A stretch of DNA of 25,231 nucleotides, from the IMG/VR virus record IMGVR_UViG_3300031351_000489, positions 1-25,231 of that record. One strand, given 5' to 3'. The stretch is from a virus. Below are positions 15,500 through 21,388 of this stretch, piece by piece. The translations under genes were made by a program, and so were the position numbers. How positions within the stretch are numbered: position 1 is the stretch's first letter; every line of letters starts with the position of its first letter. The notes below the pieces were generated by a model. The model was given only the letters and a program-made list of their open reading frames with translations. It was not told the DNA's origin and did not search any database.

Positions 15500-15567
15500 C
15501 ATTGCCGAAACACTCCCCCCTTGCCCGATGAGTAGCTAAGCTGAGTGGATTTGGAGATGTGACTTCT

Positions 15568-15602
15568 CACAATTCTCACACTGGAAGTGCTATAATCACG
15601 AT
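15568..15602 (+). promoter_or_regulatory. Extended -10 promoter, repeated copy 1
   Basis: TGCTATAAT (TATAAT at 15591-15596) is an extended -10 box. The surrounding 35 bp are nearly identical to 17930-17964. No good -35 is seen. It lies about 80 bp before the 142-aa membrane protein gene. Confidence 0.65.
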
Positions 15603-15682
15603 ACCTATGCGAACATCACCTTTGTCTGAGGAGTAGATAAGCCAGTCGATTTGGGGAACGTGAAGTGAAAGGAGGTTAAGAG

Positions 15683-16111
15683 ATGGCAGAAGAACAAGCT
15701 CAGAAGCCTAAAACAGAGAAGAAGAATATTTTTATTGGGTGCGGCGTATTATTAGTAATTGCCATAGTGATAGCAGTGGGGATAGGTAGTTGTTTAGAAG
15801 GTGAATCTGAAACTACCGAAGTAAGTCTAAATGCTAAGGTTGTTTATGATGATGGCCAGTTTATAATAACGAACAATGATGACTTCGTATGGACTGATGT
15901 TGCGTTTGATTTGAATTATGGAACATGGTCATCAGGCTATACATATCATGCAAATCGTCTTGATGCTAATACTGTCTACACTGTAGGCTCAATGCAGTTC
16001 GCTAAGAGTGACGGAACAATGTTTAACCCTTTTACGCAGAAGCCTTTGAAAATGTCCATTCATTGTCAAACCCCCGACGGTAAAGACGGCTGGTGGTTTG
16101 GTAGCTGGTAG
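15683..16111 (+). CDS. Membrane-anchored extracytoplasmic protein
   Basis: A 142-aa protein with a charged cytoplasmic start (residues 1-14), one transmembrane helix (about 16-36, IFIGCGVLLVIAIVIAVGIG) and an outside beta-rich domain (45-142) with IITNNDDFVWTDVAFDLNYG, the look of an Ig-like FxLYD-type fold. AAAGGAGG precedes ATG 15683. Base composition is distinctly more AT-rich than the phage genes, marking the start of the accessory block. It is preceded by a promoter whose copy also drives the 194-aa membrane protein at 18001. The function is unknown; a surface or lysogenic-conversion factor is possible. Confidence 0.7.
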   Translation: MAEEQAQKPKTEKKNIFIGCGVLLVIAIVIAVGIGSCLEGESETTEVSLNAKVVYDDGQFIITNNDDFVWTDVAFDLNYGTWSSGYTYHANRLDANTVYTVGSMQFAKSDGTMFNPFTQKPLKMSIHCQTPDGKDGWWFGSW

Positions 16112-16327
16112 TTATCCTTGAATTCTTGCTTTCTGAATTTACGTGTAAATTGACCAAAGGCTTGGTCATTCCTTGGTCGCGGGTGTGCTAGTGTCTCCAA
16201 ATGAATTAGCCGTGTAGTCTATCTACCGGTGAATAACGTTTGTGATTCTATATTGCGTCATAACTTCCAACGGCCTGACAGTAGCGATTAGCCATCGTTA
16301 AGCCTCCGACAAACCCTCAAGCTATCC

Positions 16328-16428
16328 CCAACCTTAGCAGACCTTCCAGCAGTATCCCCCAGGCCCCCTAATGCCCACGCCAGTCATCCATATCAGCATG
16401 ACGCAAAGCGTAAACGAAGATTGCCACC
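16328..16428 (-). repeat. Dispersed repeat, copy A (truncated)
   Basis: This segment matches 17759-17860 along its length and 21129-21215 in part. On the minus strand it retains only the C-terminal half of the microprotein frame (VAIFVYALRH, then a variant of DVDDWRGH). The left part of the frame is lost at a junction near 16428, next to the terminator. Confidence 0.8.
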
Positions 16429-16444
16429 CCGAGGGCGGAGTCCG

Positions 16445-16465
16445 AAAGGGCTTCGCCCTTTTTTT
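16445..16465 (+). terminator. Rho-independent terminator
   Basis: AAAGGGC (16445-16451) pairs with GCCCTTT (16455-16461) around a TTC loop and T continues to 16465. It would end plus-strand transcription from the 15683 gene and insulate the DUF3800 gene. Confidence 0.8.
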
Positions 16466-16486
16466 ATTGAGGCAAACCCCGACCCC

Positions 16487-16504
16487 GTCCGTCAGCTGAC
16501 GGAC
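16487..16504. other. Perfect 18-bp palindrome
   Basis: GTCCGTCAGCTGACGGAC is fully self-complementary with no spacer. It lies about 105 bp upstream of the DUF3800 promoter and could be a repressor site or a recombination remnant. Confidence 0.6.
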
Positions 16505-16609
16505 TCCTTTCCCTTGGCCTTTGCCAGCGGACAGGCAAAAAGGCCGAAGAAACGGTGGTGTATCATTTTGAATGAATACGAATATTACATGTCGTTGTGT
16601 TTTTTGCAT

Positions 16610-16622
16610 TATAATTGTCTCA
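16610..16622 (+). promoter_or_regulatory. -10 box giving a probable leaderless DUF3800 mRNA
   Basis: TATAAT (16610-16615) ends only 6 bp before ATG 16622, so transcription should start at or next to the A of the start codon. There is no ribosome site. TTACAT, 19 bp upstream of the box, is a weak -35 candidate. Confidence 0.5.
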
Positions 16623-17386
16623 TGGCTTTCAACTGTTATATCGATGAATCAGGCGACGAAGGGATTGACACTGGTGGCACACGCTGGTTTATTCTAGGTG
16701 CAATGATTGTTGCTGACAATGTTGACTTAAAAACTAGCGAAATGATAACTCGGATTAAATTAAAGTTGGGTAAAGACCCCCGAAAACCTTTACACTGGAT
16801 AGCTATTCGTAACCACGACAAGAAACTGTATGTCTGCAGTGAATTACTTACAGAGGACTGGATATTTTCTTGCGTTGCGACGGACAAAACACATCCATTT
16901 ATTCAAACGGCAAAAGGTTTACCAGAAAAATGGAACTTATATTTTTATTCAACTCGTCTATTACTTGAACGTTTGTCTTGGTATGCTCGTGATAATGGCG
17001 GCGAAAAAGCTACTTTAACTTTTGAGAAGCGCACCAATATGGATTACAAGGCATTGAATGAATACCTATCACATTTACGTCGCTGGATACCCCCGCTAGA
17101 GATTCAATGGGATTATCTCAATTGGCAATATCCTGAGATTATTGCAAAAGAGAAGAATCGTATGCTCCAAGCTACTGATTCTGTTTGCGGTGCTCTTAGC
17201 GATGCCCTTGAATATACTCCTTTGGGTAATATAGAGCCGAGGTACATCCTAACTTTGAAAGACAGATTCTACAGAAGGGGAAGTAATCTTTTTAGTTATG
17301 GACTAAAGCTCTTACATATACAAGGGGACAAAAGCGCTATACTAGGCCAACATGGAAATGAATATCCGTGGCTAAATATGATTTGA
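16622..17386 (+). CDS. DUF3800 family protein
   Basis: From ATG 16622 the 254-aa product begins MAFNCYIDESGDEG, the signature of DUF3800 (RNase H-like fold), with D8, E9 and D12 as candidate metal ligands and a following TRWFILGAMIV strand. DUF3800 proteins are widespread on phages, plasmids and defence-rich islands; a nuclease activity is suspected rather than proven. An upstream in-frame extension would run through a terminator and a promoter and is rejected. The gene is clearly AT-rich compared with its flanks, and the GC-rich DNA just after its stop looks like an interrupted older gene, so it was probably acquired as a cassette. Confidence 0.8.
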   Translation: MAFNCYIDESGDEGIDTGGTRWFILGAMIVADNVDLKTSEMITRIKLKLGKDPRKPLHWIAIRNHDKKLYVCSELLTEDWIFSCVATDKTHPFIQTAKGLPEKWNLYFYSTRLLLERLSWYARDNGGEKATLTFEKRTNMDYKALNEYLSHLRRWIPPLEIQWDYLNWQYPEIIAKEKNRMLQATDSVCGALSDALEYTPLGNIEPRYILTLKDRFYRRGSNLFSYGLKLLHIQGDKSAILGQHGNEYPWLNMI

Positions 17387-17387
17387 G

Positions 17388-17475
17388 CAAGCCCCAGGAC
17401 GAAGGAGCCCACAAACCCGAAGGTTGCTGCCACCTTGACGGTGACCTTCGCTAGACCCTGCGCTTGCTTGCTCAC
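17388..17475 (-). pseudogene. Fragment of a small membrane protein gene
   Basis: From GTG 17475 the minus strand reads MSKQAQGLAKVTVKVAATFG, then a hydrophobic FVGSFVLGLAQ. GC-rich and protein-like, it stops being so exactly where the AT-rich DUF3800 gene begins. I read it as the N-terminal remnant of a small signal-peptide or membrane protein cut by arrival of the DUF3800 cassette. Confidence 0.35.
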
Positions 17476-17610
17476 TTCAATAGTACATAAACTCCATAGT
17501 TTTGTCAATATCTTAATACAGCTAATTTCACGATTTCTTCAACAGTCCAAATATAGTTAGTAAGTCCTGCTGCCATTCCTGGTGTCTTAGGGTAAGGATT
17601 AGCTAGCGAC

Positions 17611-17664
17611 TTATGTTGCCGCCAGCGGAAGCGAAGCGAAGCATATAAAGCGAAGCTTCCCCAT
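17611..17664 (-). pseudogene. Relic of the secreted-peptide gene
   Basis: From ATG 17664 the minus strand gives MGKLRFICFASLPLAAT and a stop. This matches the first residues of the 53-aa secreted peptide at 20957-21118 (MKTLRFICFASLLA). The two share a 29-bp identical core (17628-17656 and 21082-21110) built from GCGAAGC units, so this is a truncated duplicate. Confidence 0.5.
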
Positions 17665-17758
17665 AATATCCCTATTTTACCACTACAATATACTCAATTA
17701 ACATACTCGTCCTTTCACCAACGCGTGCCAACTGGCTTTTTAGTGAATAACATTGTAG

Positions 17759-17928
17759 CCAACCTTAGCAGACCTTCCAGCAGTATCCCACAGGCCCCCT
17801 AATGACCACGCCAGGCATCAACATCAGGATGACGTAAAGCGTAAACCAAGATTGCCACCAGGATAATCAGGCATAGAATAATATCAGGCCTCACTCCCTA
17901 CATCATACGCCAAGACCACTCATTGCCG
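17759..17928 (-). repeat. Dispersed repeat, copy B, with broken microprotein frame
   Basis: The copy matches 21129-21279 over most of its length. On the minus strand the microprotein frame has lost one base near its start and gained a TAG, but from an internal GTG it stays open for 31 codons with mostly silent or conservative changes (MRPDIILCLIILVAILVYAL, ending DVDAWRGH). It could still be made from that GTG. Confidence 0.75.
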
Positions 17929-17929
17929 C

Positions 17930-17964
17930 CACAATTCTGATACTGGAAGTGCTATAATCACGAT
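17930..17964 (+). promoter_or_regulatory. Extended -10 promoter, repeated copy 2
   Basis: TGCTATAAT with TATAAT at 17953-17958. It shares about 32 of 35 positions with 15568-15602. It lies about 40 bp before ATG 18001, with GGAGG (17991-17995) as ribosome site. Confidence 0.7.
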
Positions 17965-18000
17965 GAGTACTTCGAATAGGTATGGCACAGGAGGTTAGCT

Positions 18001-18585
18001 ATGTTTAAGAAACTTGGTATAGGTTTCGGAGTAGCTATCGCTATTGCTGCCATTGTTGTTTGTGCTGCACCACTCAAAACGGTGGCCTACACAGTGATGG
18101 TCGATTATCAGGATACAGAGACCTATTATGTAGATGAGTCTTATGAGGCGCAAGTGGCTGAGCCACTAGACTATCAGGTGGTCGATTCATATGTCGGCGA
18201 AGAAATAATCACTCACGAAGCTAGCACCATCATTGGTGGGATAGGTGAATCTCATGATACTTGGGAAGAGACAATCCCTGTGGCTTGTGTCGTTGTAAAA
18301 AACACAGACACGGTTTCTGGAACATTTACTGTGTCCTTCTCCGTCGCCAACTCTCTCGATGCGTTTTTCCTCACCATACCACTTGATTTAGCCCCTGATG
18401 AAACAAAGACAGCCGAATGCCTTGCTTATGAACTTGGTGATTGGGAATATAGGGTTGCACCGAGCACAAAGACAGTAACAGGCACAGAATACAGACAAGT
18501 AGAAAAGCAAAGAACCGTAACGAAACAGCGTCCTGAAACCCGCTATAAGGAAGTAACCTTGCTTGATTATTTGCTGCACTACTGA
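18001..18585 (+). CDS. Membrane-anchored surface protein, paralogue 1
   Basis: A 194-aa protein with an N-terminal signal anchor (residues 4-24) followed by PLKTVAYTVMVDYQDTE (24-40). The middle is a beta-rich, probably Ig-like domain (about 90-145, VVVKNTDTVSGTFTVSF). The C terminus is Lys/Arg-rich and ends in RYKEVTLLDYLLHY. The gene at 19196 encodes a paralogue with the same ends but a divergent middle. It is expressed from the promoter at 17930-17964 and may form an operon with 18634 (48-bp gap). The function is unknown; the conserved tail could be a docking or sorting tag on the outer face of the membrane. Confidence 0.75.
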   Translation: MFKKLGIGFGVAIAIAAIVVCAAPLKTVAYTVMVDYQDTETYYVDESYEAQVAEPLDYQVVDSYVGEEIITHEASTIIGGIGESHDTWEETIPVACVVVKNTDTVSGTFTVSFSVANSLDAFFLTIPLDLAPDETKTAECLAYELGDWEYRVAPSTKTVTGTEYRQVEKQRTVTKQRPETRYKEVTLLDYLLHY

Positions 18586-18633
18586 AGTTAGTGAAGTGTA
18601 TACCTTAGAAAGCAACGAAAGGAGGAACGATGT

Positions 18634-19146
18634 ATGGAAAAGCTATTCACAAGGTCTTTTGTTAGAGCAATAATAATCACGGTTATCGCTGCTTTAACAA
18701 TTGTGGGTGGAGTCTATGCCTACGAAACTCTTTGGTCTGGCAAGGCACATATAACGATTGAGCCGCCCGCGGGTGAGGCTCAGTTAGAAATAACAGGAGT
18801 TACCACGAGCGACAGCGGCAGCGGTATCTACGGTGGCACCTATGGCACTTGGGATGAGGCTAGCAAAACTTGGACCGTTTCGCTTCCGAGAGGAACTTGG
18901 GCAACTTTGAGGATGAGCTTTAAGAATACTGGGGGCGACCTTGTCGAAATCCAGAAGTGCGTGGGAGATACTTGCTTTGACGCGGCACATAGTGTAGACA
19001 TTGCCCCGGGAGTTATGATAACTGGTAGCGGGTATAATAGCATAGCTGCCGGTGAAACAGGCCCCGTCCAATTTGATATTCATGTGGCCGCGGATGCCGA
19101 GCCAGGAACACTCCCAGAAATCCAATTAGAAATCAGGCAAGGATAG
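18634..19146 (+). CDS. Secreted or membrane-anchored beta-rich protein
   Basis: A 170-aa protein with an N-terminal hydrophobic segment (about 11-30, ending GGVYAYETLW) and an outside domain of beta strands (LEITGVTTSDSGSGIYGG, then LPRGTWATLRMSFKNTGGDL) that resembles Ig-like or cohesin-like surface domains. C109 and C114 could form a disulphide. AAAGGAGG stands before the tandem ATGs at 18630 and 18634; only the second continues in this frame. It lies between the two paralogues with shared tails and lacks that tail, which suggests the three products work in one surface assembly. Confidence 0.7.
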   Translation: MEKLFTRSFVRAIIITVIAALTIVGGVYAYETLWSGKAHITIEPPAGEAQLEITGVTTSDSGSGIYGGTYGTWDEASKTWTVSLPRGTWATLRMSFKNTGGDLVEIQKCVGDTCFDAAHSVDIAPGVMITGSGYNSIAAGETGPVQFDIHVAADAEPGTLPEIQLEIRQG

Positions 19147-19195
19147 CTCCCTAGCCCGCTTCTGAATAGGCAGTCGCCTTGACAGAGAGGTTGAA

Positions 19196-19696
19196 ATGAA
19201 GATCGGTATAGCTATAGGAGTAATAGTAGTAATCTTAGCTCTCGTTGTTTGCCTTGTTCCTCTTAAGACGGTGGCTTACACCGTGACGGTTGACTATCAG
19301 GATACAGAACCACTTAGCTATAAAGACATGGGGGCAGAGATTGTTAGCACTGGAACTTGCTATGGCTATGATAGCTCTACTGATAGAAACCGCATTTTTG
19401 GCTGGACATATGCTTATGCGGTTGAGTTAAAGAACACAGACGAGATTGCTGGAACATTCACTGTCCAGTTTGAGCATATTTCTGGAGGAGCATCATTCGT
19501 GGGCTCACAATCCATCCATCTAGAGCCTGGCGAGGAAGGTAAAGTACTATCTGACAATGTTAGAGGTTGCAGAGTCTATGAGCAAATCCCTGGAGCAAAG
19601 TATGAGGTTATCCCTGGAGCAAAGACTGTAACAAAACAGCGTCCTGAAACTCGCTATAAGGAAGTAACCTTGCTTGATTATTTGCTACACTACTAA
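19196..19696 (+). CDS. Membrane-anchored surface protein, paralogue 2
   Basis: A 166-aa protein with a signal anchor (residues 3-20), then PLKTVAYTVTVDYQDTE (22-38), a divergent beta-rich middle (AVELKNTDEIAGTFTVQFEH) and a C-terminal tail ending RYKEVTLLDYLLHY, matching the 194-aa protein at 18001. The last 70 bases of both genes are almost identical and differ mainly at silent sites, so the tail is under selection or gene conversion. GAGAGG precedes ATG 19196. It follows the 170-aa gene by 49 bp and probably shares its transcript. Confidence 0.75.
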   Translation: MKIGIAIGVIVVILALVVCLVPLKTVAYTVTVDYQDTEPLSYKDMGAEIVSTGTCYGYDSSTDRNRIFGWTYAYAVELKNTDEIAGTFTVQFEHISGGASFVGSQSIHLEPGEEGKVLSDNVRGCRVYEQIPGAKYEVIPGAKTVTKQRPETRYKEVTLLDYLLHY

Positions 19697-19739
19697 GTTA
19701 TGAAAGTCCACTTCCAACCTACGACAAAGCCCCAACCTA

Positions 19740-19813
19740 TCCCCAAACCCAGCCTATCCCCCGCCTAATCATCCGGAAGCGGCGGAGTTATCATCGTGAT
19801 CCGGCCCGACTTC
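19740..19813 (-). repeat. Remnant of the secreted-peptide repeat
   Basis: This segment resembles 20928-21010. On the minus strand a 16-codon frame starts at an ATG overlapping the TGA of the PemK-like gene and reads MKSGRITMITPPLPDD, matching the C terminus of the 53-aa secreted peptide (ITIIMTTPPLPDG). A codon-sized gap keeps the frame. Confidence 0.5.
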
Positions 19814-20261
19814 ATCGTTTGAATATAAGTTCCCAATGCTCATAAGATATATCTTTCCTAAACTTCCTAAGACAATTCCTGAGTTGCGCAAAGCAGTCGA
19901 CTGAAAGTACATTCATTAAATGCATTCTCCCAGAAAGAGTCCCCGCAAAAATTTCTGCTGTCCGTATCTCGAAAACCTGCGGCAGTTGAATATAAGTATC
20001 GAGCGGGAAAGACTCATGCCAATGTAAAGGTACAAAGAATACGCTCTTTTGCGTGTCACAACCTTCTTGACATCCTTCATATCTTTTCGATTGAGAAGTG
20101 GTTTTCAAAACGAGACAAGGTGAATTGATATCAGCAACATACAAGATTACGAATAGTTTGTCTGCCGCCGAACCATCTTCAAATGGGAAGTTATTGTAGA
20201 GTAGAACTTGCCCTGGTTGTGGACTATGCTGCATCGAGTTACTTTGTCGGCTTGAGGTCAA
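19812..20261 (-). CDS. PemK/MazF-like toxin candidate
   Basis: A 149-aa protein, or 140 aa if it starts at the ATG at 20234 (MQHSPQPGQVLLYNN). PGQVLLYNNFPFEDG followed by a FVILYV strand resembles the PGDIVLVDFPF start of PemK/MazF ribonucleases, and DTYIQLPQVFEIRTAEI resembles the later conserved strand. The long start overlaps the antitoxin gene by 23 bp, which suggests coupled translation. The neighbour is a Panacea-type antitoxin, so this would be its toxin. Toxicity and RNase activity are inferences. It could also be an unrelated SH3-like barrel. Confidence 0.6.
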   Translation of the reverse strand: MTSSRQSNSMQHSPQPGQVLLYNNFPFEDGSAADKLFVILYVADINSPCLVLKTTSQSKRYEGCQEGCDTQKSVFFVPLHWHESFPLDTYIQLPQVFEIRTAEIFAGTLSGRMHLMNVLSVDCFAQLRNCLRKFRKDISYEHWELIFKR

Positions 20262-20820
20262 AGCTATATACGGTTTCCCGATGTTCTTTCAAAGATTCCC
20301 TTGCATCCTCTAGGCTAACTGCAGATTCTTCGGAAATGCTGACTAGATAGTCTATGGGTTTGTTTATGCCCTTCTGCCTTTTTGTAATATCCCAAGGTTG
20401 TTTTGGCAGATGCGTGACTTCAGACATATCGCTTGCCGTAGCCTCTTTATACACAAAAGCCAAAGCTTCAAGCATTTTTATTTCTCTTGGCGTAAACACA
20501 GACAAATCGGGCTTCTCCAAAGCACGAACTTCGACCTCTTTGTAATTTGGTGCAAAATCATCCGTTCTTCGTATCAGCGCGATTTTTCCCTTGAAGTCTT
20601 CTGGCACATTAGCATCTCTTATCTCTAGCCAAAAATCTTTTGGTACAGGACCCTTCTCAAATGTGTGATACTTTAATCCAATAGAGGGATAGCCTGTCTG
20701 GTTAAAATGCATGAAGTCAAGAAAGTAGAGAAGCTTTGAAAGTTTGCCAAGGTTTACCCGTTTTGTGCTACCGGCAAAAAATAGTACAGCGTTCAGAAGT
20801 TTCCTTCTGTAGATATTCAT
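20239..20820 (-). CDS. Panacea (DUF4065/SocA-like) antitoxin
   Basis: A 193-aa protein. ATG 20820 is preferred over an upstream GTG because AGGAGG (20831-20826) stands 5 bp before it. Residues 19-63 (LGKLSKLLYFLDFMHFNQTG, then GLKYHTFEKGPVP) are the Panacea-domain signature of GepA/SocA-like proteins. These domains neutralise many different toxins by direct binding. The partner gene overlaps it downstream, a standard type II toxin-antitoxin order. A C-terminal helical tail (about 150-193) may give toxin specificity. Confidence 0.85.
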   Translation of the reverse strand: MNIYRRKLLNAVLFFAGSTKRVNLGKLSKLLYFLDFMHFNQTGYPSIGLKYHTFEKGPVPKDFWLEIRDANVPEDFKGKIALIRRTDDFAPNYKEVEVRALEKPDLSVFTPREIKMLEALAFVYKEATASDMSEVTHLPKQPWDITKRQKGINKPIDYLVSISEESAVSLEDARESLKEHRETVYSFDLKPTK

Positions 20821-20956
20821 TCCCACCTCCTACAACCCTAATACTATACTATCACTTGTCAACATGTAAGAGCAAAATTGTACTAGTACCCCATCCTTAC
20901 TGAACATTCTGACGAAATGTGCAACACGCCACCCCCAAACTCAGCATATCCCCTAC

Positions 20957-21118
20957 CTAACCGTCCGGCAGCGGCGGAGTCGTCATTATGATCGTGATAT
21001 TCGCCGAGCTCGAGAGGGGAGGCTCTTCGGTTGCCATGGTGGGGGAGTCCCCAACCACCAGCAGGCCGAAAATTATCGCGAGAAGCGAAGCGAAGCATAT
21101 AAAGCGAAGCGTTTTCAC
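20957..21118 (-). CDS. Small secreted peptide (53 aa)
   Basis: From GTG 21118 the minus strand encodes MKTLRFICFASLLAIIFGLL, then VVGDSPTMATEEPPLSSSAN and a tail ending TTPPLPDG. The start is a clear signal peptide (Lys/Arg, hydrophobic core) and the mature part is short and Ser/Thr/Pro-rich. Pieces recur at 17611-17664 (N terminus) and 19740-19813 (C terminus) with the frame kept, which supports translation. It starts 27 bp after the stop of the microprotein gene, so they may form one minus-strand unit. No ribosome site is obvious. Function unknown. Confidence 0.5.
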   Translation of the reverse strand: MKTLRFICFASLLAIIFGLLVVGDSPTMATEEPPLSSSANITIIMTTPPLPDG

Positions 21119-21128
21119 AACATTGCAC

Positions 21129-21279
21129 AGTATACCACAGGCCCCCTAATGACCACGCCAGTCATCAACATCAGGATGACGCAAAGCGTAAACGAAGATT
21201 GCCACCAGGACAATCAGGCATAGGATAATATCAGGCCTCACTCCCCACATCATACCACGAAGATTACTCATTGCCGAAA
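21129..21279 (-). repeat. Dispersed repeat, copy C (intact microprotein frame)
   Basis: This copy matches 17759-17928 and, in part, 16328-16428. It carries the unbroken microprotein gene and its upstream segment; a related upstream segment (TTGCCGAAACNCTCC, ending in the ATG) is also left at about 15500-15525, without the coding part. Confidence 0.8.
21146..21271 (-). CDS. Membrane microprotein (41 aa), repeat-encoded
   Basis: From ATG 21271 the minus strand reads MSNLRGMMWGVRPDIILCLI, then VLVAIFVYALRH and DVDDWRGH. The centre is one transmembrane helix and the tail is charged. A GGAGAG lies about 10 nt upstream. The two other copies in the window change mostly at silent or conservative positions within this frame, the best evidence for translation. 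It is transcribed away from the restriction-modification gene at 21389, whose promoter lies just beyond the repeat. No known family is recognised. Confidence 0.55.
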   Translation of the reverse strand: MSNLRGMMWGVRPDIILCLIVLVAIFVYALRHPDVDDWRGH

Positions 21280-21333
21280 CTCTCCGCCTTTGCCCGGGGA
21301 AGTAACCAAGCGGCAGATTTGAAACGAACTTAC

Positions 21334-21362
21334 TTGAATATACTCCCCTAAGATAGTAGTAT
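21334..21362 (+). promoter_or_regulatory. Sigma70-type promoter for the restriction-modification gene
   Basis: -35 TTGAAT (21334-21339) and -10 TAGTAT (21357-21362) with a 17-bp spacer, 26 bp before ATG 21389. AGGAGA (21381-21386) is the ribosome site. Confidence 0.5.
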
Positions 21363-21388
21363 GCTGACAGACGACTTTCTAGGAGAAA

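Larger units (their letters stand above)
16112..16621. other. 510-bp intergenic mosaic
   Basis: It contains a truncated copy of the dispersed microprotein repeat (16328-16428), a terminator (16445-16465), a perfect palindrome (16487-16504), a bulged hairpin around 16518-16545 and the promoter of the DUF3800 gene. The remainder (16112-16327) shows nothing I can name. Confidence 0.6.
17387..18000. other. 614-bp intergenic region with gene relics and repeats
   Basis: Between the DUF3800 gene and the 194-aa membrane protein lie a gene fragment (17388-17475), a tiny relic of the secreted peptide (17611-17664), the most complete non-coding copy of the microprotein repeat (17759-17928) and a promoter (17930-17964). 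I see nothing definable in 17476-17610 or 17665-17758. Confidence 0.6.

Noticed and set aside
16421-16621. N-terminal extension of the DUF3800 protein
   Set aside because: The extension would be translated from a terminator hairpin, a palindrome and the promoter; the family signature starts right at the ATG at 16622.
20835-20862. TTGACA upstream of the Panacea gene (minus strand) as a -35 box
   Set aside because: The TATAGT and TAGTAT hexamers that could serve as -10 lie only 8-13 bp away, too close; a promoter probably exists here but cannot be set from this match.
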